Translations under genes and position numbers: made by a program | Assembly (NCBI GenBank): GCA_003254905.1 | Contig: QANU01073670.1 | Location: 205,892 to 269,891, forward strand | From: Nissolia schottii | Lineage: Eukaryota > Streptophyta > Magnoliopsida > Fabales > Fabaceae | Direction of reading: 5' to 3' | DNA: 64,000 nt | The notes under the pieces: generated by a model | Seen by the model: the letters and a program-made list of their open reading frames with translations, nothing else | Database searches by the model: none | What the model was told of the DNA's origin: nothing | Part shown: in pieces, positions 49,915-60,164 of the stretch | How positions within the stretch are numbered: the first letter of the stretch is position 1 | How the letters are laid out: each line of letters opens with the position of its first letter

Positions 49915-51296
49915 ATTTTTATTGTTTAGATCACAAGTTTTTTTTTTTTTTGAGAGGCAATTTTGTTGGGGTCTAATTGGACGTATGGTATGCTTTAATG
50001 AGCTCAATTTGAGTATTTTAATATTTTTATTTTAAGATTATTATAAGTAAAGTTATTGCGACAAAATTAAGCGTTTCATTTATTTATTTTTTGGTTGAAG
50101 AAATTGAGGTAATATGTAAAAATAAATTATTCTAATATTGGCAGCAGCCAAATGACATGTCTGAAAACTTTAAAGATATAAAAGAGATTCACAGTGATGT
50201 TTCCGGAAATCAATTCAAAAAAATTTTCCACATTGAATCTACTTGCTAGGGTGCTATGCTAAGGAGGACTGACCAGACAAACACCAGCTCAGAGGAGATT
50301 CAAAATGGAACCATTAAGAAAATGAAAAAGAATATATAGCTAGTTGCTAATTGGTGCTGTGAATTCCTAAGAAGTAGGAAAAAGTTGGGATACAGGAGAA
50401 GGATCCATCAACAAAATCAACCGTACCAAATTCAGGCACATTTTGGTGGGAAAATTATTTAATTATTCAATTAATTAATTAATTAATTTAACTAACTGTA
50501 TTTTGTACCAAAAAAGAAAAAGAAACACATTGGTCTAATGCCTATCAGTCAGTTAGAATAGAAAAGAAATGTTTCGGCTTAAATATAGAAATTAAGTCCA
50601 AAGCCATACCAAGAATTCCTATGAATGGCGTGTTATACCCAAATGAAATGTTTTTAACGTTTTGTGCTATACTTAGAATATGAGCCAACGCAGCATATCA
50701 AAAGATTTCCAGCATCAGTTAGCCGTTGGTGATGAAGACACAAACCCTAAACACTAAACGATAAGCCTAAAACGCTAATTAACCCAACGACATGGGAAAG
50801 GAGAGAGGGTGAAGGTGTCTTTATAAACCTTCCTCATTAATTTTTTTTCTCCTTGGCTTCTCTCTTTTGAGAAAGTTCCATTGATCCTCATCATGGCTTA
50901 CTTTTCGCCCCATCATCACCGATAGGACTAGCCCCCTAATCGTGCGCGTGCATGCATGCATGTCTTGAATTTTGTATTAATTAATTAACCAGCCCCAAAT
51001 TAATTTGAATATTCATTTCCCACAATCTTTTATTTTTTAATTCTTCCGCCACAAAAACGGTTTCACTTTTAAATTTCTTCCGGCACAAAAAAAGGTTTGA
51101 ACATTTCTCTTGTTAATTCTTCTTCTACACATAATTGCTTTTAAATATCTTTTGGCATGGTTATCTTTTTCTATATGGCTGACATCACCATCTCTCTCTC
51201 TCTCTCTCTCTCTTTTTGCAGAATTTTCAGTCAATTATACCTTTACAAGTAAAATAAAAAAGAATTTTGGGTAAATAATATTATAGACAATAAGAC
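49915..51296. other. Intergenic stretch leading into the proline-rich gene's promoter
   Basis: AT-rich; a GCGCGTGCATGCATGCATG run lies at 50942-50962 and a (CT)n run at 51191-51213, about 90 bp before the next gene's ATG, probably in its promoter or leader. Confidence 0.5.
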
Positions 51297-54200
51297 ATGG
51301 CTTCCGTGGGGTTCTGCGGTTTGAAGCCATTGCTCTTTCGTGGCAAGACGAGTGTTTTTGAGGTAAAATTCCAACCTTGTTTCTTTGTCGTTGTCTCTAT
51401 AACATTTTCATTACTTTTGTTCCAATGACCTGTATGCTAAAATAAAGATTAACCTAAATCCTTTGAGAACAAACTCAAAACTCTGGATGCATGTTGGGAT
51501 TTTGATACATTTGAGAAAACAATTCACATGTAATTCTTTAGTTATATTATTTTTCATGACATGTATGGTATGTTACGTGCTTCAATTTTAGGGAAAATTG
51601 GTATTGTAATGTTATACCTTTCAATATTCATCAATTTTTATTTTCATTAAGTCGGGTAGTCACTTTTATTTCATCTTATAGGATTTGGGAAAAAACAGAA
51701 CATAGAAAGAGATCATGAACACGAATTTGTTTTAAAAAGTTATAATGATGGAGATATTTAATTAGAGAAATTTTCCAGAATGAAACTCTGACTTATGAGT
51801 CATAGCTAGCTATATGAAACACTAAATGAGATATTATATAGGCACCGTTGGTAATGTAAAATACTATTAACTTGCAGGGAATAAAAGGGTTTAGCCCCAA
51901 GAAGTCTTCAAAGGGTCAGAACAAAGGAAATGGAGACCCAATAGAGTTGTCATTTGTAGGAGCAGACCAATTGATTTTAATGGTAGAGATCCATAAGAAG
52001 ATCATGGCATTCAGGGACATCATGGACCTTGCTCCATGTAATAGCTCTGCTTCCTTACGTGAGGTATATATACTTTATGTCTCTTGTTCTTTTCTTTTTT
52101 CTTTTAAATGTTTAGGAAAATGACATAGCATTCCTTCTCTATTAATTCTTGCCTCCCTTATAAATTTGCATTTCAAGTATCTATGTCATATTGCAGATTG
52201 TAATGAAAACCCTGGAAGATCTGCAAAAGCTTTACCCAGGGATCATTCCAAAAAATGAAGTATCAAAGATGAGGGACAAGTCAATAGATCAAGCAATGGC
52301 CTACTTCTGTGAGGCCTTGAGGTCCCTTGGAGAGTCATGGATGATGAATAATGATTGGATGGAGAAGCTCAATATTGTGTTACCATCATGCAAGGACGAT
52401 AGCAATATGCGGCAACTAGGTATATATATATATATATATGCGCGCCACTAACAATCTTACTAATATATACATAACATACATAGATGGATTTGACACCATA
52501 TATCTGAACTGACAAGTAATTGTTTTAATTGTTTTGCAGCGGAAACCATGTTGAGCACACTTGAGTGCCTGATGAAGCTGGCAAACGAGAGGTTTGATAG
52601 CATGGAAGAAGAGGAGCAAAAGAAAGAATTCAGCCCACGATCCAGCAGCTCCTTGGGGAGATTCATAATGGGATCATCTTCCTTTTCGGACCACAGCAGC
52701 AGCCTCTCCAGCGCCTCGTCTCCTGCCACACCCAGATCCGTCCTTCCGGAACTCATGAAATACTCAGCCAGGCCCGGCGAGATCAGTCCAAGCCGCTCTT
52801 GCACCTTACCCCTACTCTTGTCCCTAAGGGTCCAAGCCCCCATCGACGTGAAGCGCCTGTCCTTCCGCATGTCGCCATCGCCAATGGAGCTCCACAATAG
52901 CAAGATTGAGGAGGAACCTGATGGAGAAATGGAAGAGGACGATGACGATGACGACGACAAGGGTGATATGGTGTTTGATTTCGACACAACTGAGGAACTA
53001 GATGATGATCATGAAAAGAAGAGAGGTAATAAGTGTCAAGGAATGAGACGAGTTGTGGGGCTATCCCTATCTTCCACACCTTCTCTCCTAGTGCATCCAC
53101 CACCATCTACCACACTGCCAATCAACGTGCCACAACCACCCCCACCCCCTCCTCCTCCTAAACCATCTATGATGACACAACCACCTCCACCTCCCACAAA
53201 GGCAGCAGTACCACCCCCACCGCCACCACCACTAGCGCCAAAATCACAGGTGATCACAACAACAACAATTGCAATGCCACTACCTCCGCCGCCGCCTCCA
53301 TTGCCTCTGCGGTCAAGCTCAACAGTTGTAGTTGCAACTCCACCGCCCATGCCCTTGAAAGGTGGATCGGCTCCACCACCCCCGCCACCAGCCCCCTTGA
53401 AAGGTGGAACGGTCCCAGCACCTCCATCGCCAATGCCGCATGGAGGTGGAGGTGCCCCGCCACCTCCACCTTCGGGGGGAGCAGGCAGATGCTTGCGCCC
53501 CAAGTCAACTACTAAGCTAAAAAGGTCAACACATATAGGGAATTTGTATCGAACTCTAAAGGGAAAAGTGGAAGGGACTAGCCTCAACGGCAAATCATCT
53601 GGTGGGAGAAAAGGTGGTGCTGTTGGAGCAGCAAGCAACGGAGGGAAACAAGGAATGGCCGATGCTTTAGCAGAGATGACTAAAAGGTATGCCTTTTAAA
53701 CCATGTTTCACAGTACTTAGCACAATTCTAAGGAGATGACATATTTTGATAACTTCAACTAGAGATTCTCATGTGTGCTGATTTTATTATGCCACACCAT
53801 TTTCAACTAACACTCTATGCACCATTGGATGGGATCCTAACAAGCGTGGCCCATTGGGATCCCATCAAAAATTTTGAGTGAAAAGTGAATTCTACTTTTA
53901 TTAACTCAGCAAGAGTGCTTTTATATAAAACTGAGTTGCAAGTCCAAAAACGGGGAAGTTGACTAACTTGTAACTTGCAGAATAAGTAAATGGCATGTGT
54001 CTCACCTCTTAATGTTTTTCCTTTTCTCTTTCTAATTCCTTTTAATTTATATTAGATCGTCTTACTTCATACAAATAGAAGAAGATGTTCAGAAGTACAC
54101 AAAACAAATCATAGAGTTGAGACCTATGATTACCAATTTCAAGACAAAGGACATGACAGAATTGATAAAGTTCCACAAGGAAGTTGAATCCGTTCTTGAG

Positions 54201-55579
54201 AATCTCACTGATGAATCACAGGTGAGAGAGCTTACAAAAACTCATCGTCTCCATTTTTATTTTTTATTTTTTGTTAATTAGGACTAGTGCCATTCATTTC
54301 TATGTCTTGGATCTTTCATTTACCATATGGTATGTGTATATATAGGTTCTATCACGGTTTGAAGGTTTCCCCACAAAGAAGTTGGAAGCTCTGAGAATGG
54401 CATCAGCACTATACAACAAGTTGGATTCAATACACGATGAGCTTCAAAAGTTTAATGTAGTGTCTCCCTTAGGTCAGCTCCTTGACAAGGTTGAACGTTA
54501 CTTCAACAAGGTATTAAATATCCAAAACTCATCCCAAGTTTTGTTAATTACCTTTATGCCCTTGTACATATTTCATTTTCTAAACCCCCAAAGTGATATT
54601 AACATGCAGATCAAAACCGACTTAGATGCTTTGGAAAGAACCAAAGACGAAGAAGCAAAGAAATTCAAGGGTCATAACATCGAATTCGACTTCCACATCC
54701 TTATAAAAATCAAGGAAGCAATTGTGGACGCTTCCTCCAATTGCATGGAATTAGCACTAAAGGTATATACCCAAGCCTGAACAAAGTAACCTAACCCAAA
54801 AAAAAATAACACATTATGGCTAGTTCGAAAGATTTCTTATTGACGAGCCATGAGAATCGCTCCAATCATAGCAGTCAAGAGAATTATTAAAATTAGTTGA
54901 AATCAAAAGAAAAAAATCCATTGATAAATGAATTCCAATTTTGTAGTCCAAATAATCTCTTGTGATGATATATCTAGAATAGTACTTATAAGTTATTAAT
55001 GAAACAAATATACTTTATAAATCATTAAAGATGTTTGATCAAATTTTTCTCTTCGATTAACTTAAGAAGATAGTACTATCTAAAAGTGGACCTCACATTT
55101 TTTTTGAAAGTATGTTGGAGAGTGAATCTCAATTTTTTTAGTATGAGTAGTGTTAGTAGAATCACTCAAAAGATGTAGTTATCTTGTCACTCCTATCACA
55201 AATACAATACATCATAGGATTCACTATGTCAAAAATGGACCCCATAAAGTGTTGTGAGAAGAGTGACAAGATGTCTAAAACTTTTGAGTGATTGAAATAA
55301 CTGTTTTAACATTACTCACAAAACAAAGATCCACCGCAAAGAAATGTAATTGACTTTAATTTATTGACAAGTTGCTTAAACTTGATGCAGGAGAAGCAGG
55401 ATGCTGCTACCAAGAATGATGCATCAAAACAGGAATGTAGTAAATTGCTATGGAAGGCTTTTCAGTTTGCATTCCGGGTCTACACATTTGCTGGTGGACA
55501 TGATGATCGTGCAGACAAGCTAACAAGAGAAATTGCTCAGGAAATAGAAAAAGACCCCAACCACCCACTTCAGATATAA
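51297..55579 (+). CDS. Proline-rich protein of the Arabidopsis At4g04980 type, eight exons
   Basis: Exons 51297-51362, 51878-52063, 52197-52419, 52540-53686, 54056-54221, 54346-54510, 54610-54762 and 55391-55579, all with GT/AG borders and consistent phases; 764 aa. Order: N-terminal helical part (ELSFVGADQLILMVEIHKKI; VMKTLEDLQKLYPGIIPKNE); Ser-rich and acidic stretches (EEDDDDDDDKGD) in exon 4; a long polyproline region with runs such as PPPPPPPPKPSMM and PPPPPPLAPK; a basic patch with KSTTKLKRSTHIGNLYRTLK; then a C-terminal helical domain (ADALAEMTKRSSYFIQIEED, LSRFEGFPTKKLEALRMASA, LLWKAFQFAFRVYTFAGGHD). This C-terminus matches the uncharacterised At4g04980 family and is distantly like CHUP1-type actin-associated proteins. 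It lacks a formin FH2 domain despite the polyproline tract. Molecular role unknown; cytoskeletal association is inference. Confidence 0.88.
55145..55317. mobile_element. MITE in the last intron of the proline-rich gene, 173 bp
   Basis: The left end GAGTAGTGTTAGTAGAATCA and the right end in reverse complement GAGTAATGTTAAAACAG pair, and further inward both carry AATCACTCAAAAG, CATCTTGTCACTC-like and TCACAA blocks. It sits between exons 7 and 8, away from splice sites. Confidence 0.7.
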
Positions 55580-56250
55580 TGAACAATGATATAAACACTC
55601 TAGATCTACATATGGAGATAAAAAAAAAGAAAAAGAAAAATATAACTGGTTCTTTAATTTCTGCGTATTAATCAAGAGCACCCCTCATTTTTTTAGTTTC
55701 AAATTTTCAAAGCCATTTGTATAGTAAAATGATCATTGGCGACTTGGAGTCTTATAATTTTTTGAATTTTGATATAGGAGCTAGTCATGCTTGGAGAGTT
55801 TTCAACGCTAATTAATTGCGGGAACTCTGCTGCAAGTATACATGAAAGAAGCTATCTTGAAGGCTTCACTGTTCTGCTCTAGTCTGTTATATATACATAA
55901 TATTATATTTATTTAATTAATAATACGTTTATATTGGAGTTTTATTTTTATTTAAGTAATGGGATCACATTTCTTGTTTTTACATGTAACATATAGAATT
56001 TGAATTCTCTAAAGTGAAAAACTCAAACTCACTTTAAAGAACCAAGTAACAAAATTTCATCTCTAAATTAATAAAATAAAAAATGACCCCAATTAACATT
56101 TTATTAATTTAAAATTGAAACCCTGATTTTACATTCTAAAATGACGTACTCCTCACAATAGATAATCTATAGATAATCTTTGTCATTGTGTTTGTACCTC
56201 TCATCAAATATAAGAGACAACTATACAAGACGGATATAAGGATATATTTA
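55580..56250. other. 3' flank of the proline-rich gene
   Basis: AT-rich with candidate polyadenylation context; no gene seen. Confidence 0.5.
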
Positions 56251-56453
56251 GACAATTCTACTCTTTTGCCCTTACTGTTGAAACTATTTACCAAATTACC
56301 TTCGTTTTTAAACTATTTCCCAAACTAGACAATTTTACTATTTTGTCCTTACTGTTGAAACTATTTACCAAATTATCCTCATTTTTAAACTATTTCCCAA
56401 ACTAGACAATTTTACTATTTTGTCCTTACTGTTGAAACTATTTACCAAATTAC
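56251..56453. repeat. Tandem repeat, 77-bp unit, about 2.6 copies
   Basis: GACAATT landmarks start at 56251, 56328 and 56405, exactly 77 bp apart. Units contain CTTACTGTTGAAACTATTTA and CTATTTCCCAAACTA. A diverged single copy precedes hairpin array 1 at 28281. Confidence 0.92.
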
Positions 56454-56516
56454 GAGGCAAATTACCACGGTTTGAGCTGACGTGACATCCGCGCCACGCG
56501 TGGCATACTACGCAGG
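56454..56516. repeat. Leader block of hairpin array 2 with CCACG palindrome
   Basis: GC-rich stretch between the 77-bp repeat and array 2 that includes TGACGTGACATCCGCGCCAC and the palindromic GCCACGCGTGGC. It occupies the same place as the TGGCCACGTGG block before array 1. Confidence 0.6.
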
Positions 56517-56630
56517 ATTCGCCAACCGAGGAGGCGAATTCACCCTGGATTCACCGACGAGGCAGGCAAATTTGCGTTGAATTTGGCAACGGGCTTGGCA
56601 AATTTAACGCAAATTCGCCAGACCGGGTAG
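56517..56630. repeat. Hairpin array 2: 32-bp units starting at 56517, 56549, 56581, 56613
   Basis: Three complete units and the start of a fourth, again exactly 32 bp apart. Forms of ATTCGCCAAC and GGCGAATT enclose six variable bases (CGAGGA, GAGGCA, GGGCTT), with variable 8-base linkers. The fourth unit loses its second arm where it runs into TAGTTGTTG of the adjoining gene fragment. Confidence 0.88.
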
Positions 56631-56883
56631 TTGTTGTTGTTGTTGCTGGCTGTGGTTGTTGGACTTGGTTTTCTAAGGGAGAACCATCTTGGGGATCAGG
56701 GGTTATGGCCCTTGGAGATATATATGGAGATTGCAATGTTGAAACAAATGCAGATGAAGGCGGGGACACGAGGAGTATCGGCAAAGAAAAAGAAAGAGGA
56801 TACATAGAAATTATCACATGATGATGATGATACTTGCGAAAACCATTGATGATATCTCCCATAACGTGGAAAAAAAAACACAA
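56551..56883 (-). pseudogene. Gene fragment, minus strand, partner of 57295-57366
   Basis: A 110-codon minus-strand frame containing SPYISPRAITPDPQDGSP and QQPQPATTTTTT. From 56626 leftward it translates hairpin array 2 and has no meaning there. Its QQPQPATTT segment is the inverted counterpart of 57299-57336. The upstream half looks protein-like, but I do not recognise the family. Confidence 0.4.
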
Positions 56884-57336
56884 GGAAAAATGTAAAGGGT
56901 CTTCTCTTCACTATCAATGCTTCAACTTGAACTTCAACTTCAGGGAGTAAAGAAAAATGGTCTTGTTTAAGTCTATTGCAGCATCATGTCTTCATTTTCT
57001 CTCTCTCTCCTTCACAAGAGCTAGTGGTACGGTGCAGGTTGATTCTCCAAGGTTTGAATTGAACATATAATATTGATTTCTCTGCTAAAACAAATGAACA
57101 TTTAATATTAAAACCACATGGAAACAAGTACGGGTTTCTACCAAAAAAAGAAAAGCAAGTATGGTGTAGTATTTCAATATTCAATATTATTAGTTTAATG
57201 CACTTAAGGGCAACTTTTTTTATTTTTTATTTTTTTGTCTTATGCACTTGCCTATGCTTTCTCTCTGCTGTTATATATGAAATCTTTTTTATGTATGATC
57301 CAACAACCACAGCCAGCAACAACAACAGCAACTACC
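56626..57336. repeat. Inverted repeat, 38-bp arms about 635 bp apart
   Basis: 56626-56663 and 57299-57336 are reverse complements with one mismatch; both encode QQPQPATTT in opposite strands. The match stops abruptly at both ends. Confidence 0.88.
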
Positions 57337-57366
57337 ACAGGCACCACAAATCCTTCCACGCCATAG
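57295..57366 (+). pseudogene. Gene fragment, plus strand, QQPQPATTT-type C-terminus
   Basis: The frame from ATG at 57295 reads MIQQPQPATTTATTTGTTNP and ends at TAG 57364-57366. It could be the original 3' end of the same unidentified gene whose other piece lies inverted at 56626-56883. Unrecognised. Confidence 0.35.
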
Positions 57367-57392
57367 GTTCTACTAAAAGTTATAGTCCCACA

Positions 57393-57969
57393 CATGGTTA
57401 TTAAAGTCTCGAGTTAACTCGTAAACTCTTACAAATTTACGATTTCACTACACAAAACGAGTTAACACTCGTGTAAACTCTTTTTTGGTAAACTCGTACG
57501 AGTTTAAGTAAAATCTTGATTTTACTAGCGAGTTTACGAATTAAAATCTACCTACAAGTTTACCTCAAGATGTATACATTTGGTAACTTTTTTGGATACT
57601 TAGTTGACTTTGTGTGTATTAGACAATATCTATTGAGTTTACCAAGCCGATTTTATATATCTATCATAATTGAGCTATGTTTTATCAAACTATAAAGTAA
57701 TATATGTATATAATAAAGTATGACATAACTAAGTGTCATGCATTAAGGTATATTTTATGATATTTTTTTCATTCATTTTATTTTAAAGTTAACATTATTC
57801 AATGCCAATTATGAATGCAAAATTTAATCATGTATAGTTCCTAATTATATTACTTATAACATATATTTTTTTACATATGTAAACTCTTACAAGTTTACGA
57901 GTCGAGTTTACGATTCGAGTTTACGGAGCCTTCACGAGTTTACTTAAACTTTTGAGTTTGACAACCTTG
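57393..57969. mobile_element. hAT-type non-autonomous element, 577 bp
   Basis: The left end CATGGTTATTAAAGTC and the right end in reverse complement CAAGGTTGTCAAACTC match at 12 of 16 positions. Eight-base flanks GTCCCACA (57385-57392) and GTCCCACG (57970-57977) differ once, fitting the 8-bp hAT duplication. GAGTTTACGAGT-like motifs recur in both orientations near each end, as subterminal repeats. No transposase. Confidence 0.82.
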
Positions 57970-58202
57970 GTCCCACGTTGGTTAGATTACAAATCTTTTA
58001 AGTGTTTATATATTTTTAATAGTTGTTATATTGGTAAAAAGAGTTGAGAATGGAGCTGGGCTTGCGCACATGAGTCCAACCCATTTGGGCTGTGCAAAGT
58101 GCAAATCGATGAATTTTTCTCCATGCGTGCATGACAAAGAGCGAAAACATGGGTTCTCAGATAAGCACCGAAAGTCCAAATTTTTTTTTTTATTTTCAGA
58201 TT

Positions 58203-58237
58203 TTCTGAAATCGCCACCCCCTGTGGCGATTTCAGAA
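58203..58237. repeat. Perfect hairpin, 15-bp arms, 5-base loop
   Basis: TTCTGAAATCGCCAC (58203-58217) and GTGGCGATTTCAGAA (58223-58237) are exact complements around CCCCT. It carries the CGCCA/TGGCG core seen in the 32-bp arrays but is a single unit with other flanks. Poly-T precedes it. Confidence 0.92.
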
Positions 58238-58239
58238 AT

Positions 58240-60080
58240 TTGTCTCATATTTTCGTAATTTCTCATTCCAACTCATATTTTGAGAATTTTTTCCCCCAAA
58301 TCCACCTAAATGTCAAAACCCCTCGATTTGCATGTAACAAAAAGTTAAATTATTTTGTTGTTAATTTTAGGGATATTGAAATGTTATTATTTTTTTCAAA
58401 ATGATAAGAACGGAAAAAATTGTAAAATTTGTAATTGTTAAGAAAAGATGATGTCTATTTATTTAATTATAAGTATTTTTAACCAAAAAGGTCATTATAT
58501 GAACTCTACCTTTGAAGTGGGTGGTTTCAGTTAATTATCATAAATACGGTACTATATAAGGTTCCTAATAACAATATGACATGATATGAATGGACTGACT
58601 TTGTTCGGTGAGCTACTTGTTTTAAATATTTTATGTTTCATTTTGATATATTAATGAGAATTGCTAACCTTTAAAAACTTCATGTTAACATCCTTCACAG
58701 ATAGTCACCTCTTTTATTTATGGAGTAATTTATAATTTTAGGTAAATTAACTTATAATTTTAGTTTATTTTATTTATATTAATTATTCTTTTTCATTCCT
58801 TTTTGACTTTATTAATATTCTCTTATTTATTTTTCTCTCTCCTCAACATTATATAAGAGAATATGTTGGATAAACGTATTTAATATTTGTTAATTTACTT
58901 TTTAAATTTGTTTTCAAATAATTAGTTCTCCGCCTAAATAACCGTGCCTTCACGTGTCACATGCATCAAACAATATTAAAAGCTAGAGTAGATATAATAA
59001 AATCAGAGTAGGTGGATACAAAACAATATAAAATCAATAGTACCAAAATAACTTTTTTCTACGATCAATCAATTGTACTTATATAATAAATAAGTAGACA
59101 TAAAGTAATGTACGTACATAGTGCTATTTCAACTTTTTTTTATGCGTGTTTTGAATTTATATTGTGCTGTTTGACAGATCACAGATGCAAGAGTTGGTTT
59201 GGACCAAGAAAAAAAATATAAAACGCAATACACGTGGTTGTCATATTTTTTCCACTATCTTAATTTTAATAAAGTATAAAAAATATGATCTTCATATTTT
59301 ATCTTCAACATCAAATACAATCTAACTGTTTTACCCCTCACTCCTCACGCCGCTTTAAATTACCAGTTTCTTAGAAGCTGAGAAATGATGTTTTTATTAC
59401 CATCTTTGAAACAATAGTCTAATAATTGTACTCATAAAGACATACAGTCTATCATATAATGAGAAAATATAAGAATGATAGACTTCATATCTGAGTGAGT
59501 TTTTTCTTTTTGTTTGATAATTTAGAGGGTCTCAAACCAATAAGAGCTAAGAGCTAATAGCTAAGAGCAACAAAAAGTAGCTTATGTTAAAAAACGAACA
59601 CCCGTGAGCCTAGCAAAGCAACAACTATCCTTAGATCCAGTTCACAACAGTAGAGCAGTAGCAATCCACAACCAAAAGGAAAGGAAATAAAAAAAGTACA
59701 CATGCTAACAGCGGGGGAAGAACAGTAGCCTACCAGCCAGCTACTAACACAGCATATGTTTTGAAGAAATAAAAGATAAAATCAATTATTTATATTAGTA
59801 TAATAATATTTAATTAGTTAATTCAAACCCTCTATATTTCTTTAGGATTAACTCTTAAAAGTTAGAATGTCTCAATTAAATCAACGTGTTCTAAGATTGT
59901 TTGGGTAGAGTAATTAAAACACTCAAGCTTAAAGCACGCAATGCACGTGGTACGATACTTAAAATGAGAAATAATCATGTTGCGAATAATTAAGATCATA
60001 ATATTATTTTACATTTTATAAACAGCTTAATAATTTTTCACTCCAATCTACTGCGAATGAGAGAGAGTATCTTAAGCCCA
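58240..60080. other. Intergenic stretch upstream of the polyphenol oxidase gene
   Basis: AT-rich, no gene seen. ACACGTGG near 59230 and CACGTGG near 59945 are isolated G-box-type sites that might belong to the downstream promoter. Confidence 0.5.
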
Positions 60081-60085
60081 CGAGC

Positions 60086-60095
60086 ATTATATAAG
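60086..60095 (+). promoter_or_regulatory. TATA box of the polyphenol oxidase gene
   Basis: TTATATAAG about 75 bp before the ATG, leaving a short leader of roughly 45 bases. Confidence 0.6.
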
Positions 60096-60164
60096 AAGAC
60101 TGAACATCTCATCTTTTTTGTGCGAAAAGCAAGAGATAGCCGATAACTAACTAGAAAACCAACC

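Noticed and set aside
53101-53500. Formin identity for the proline-rich gene.
   Set aside because: The polyproline stretch is FH1-like but the C-terminal part lacks FH2 motifs and matches the At4g04980 type instead.
52460-53640. Long minus-strand frames opposite exon 4 of the proline-rich gene, including a glycine-rich one.
   Set aside because: They are reverse readings of CCN-rich proline codons; the plus-strand exons have correct junctions and family matches.
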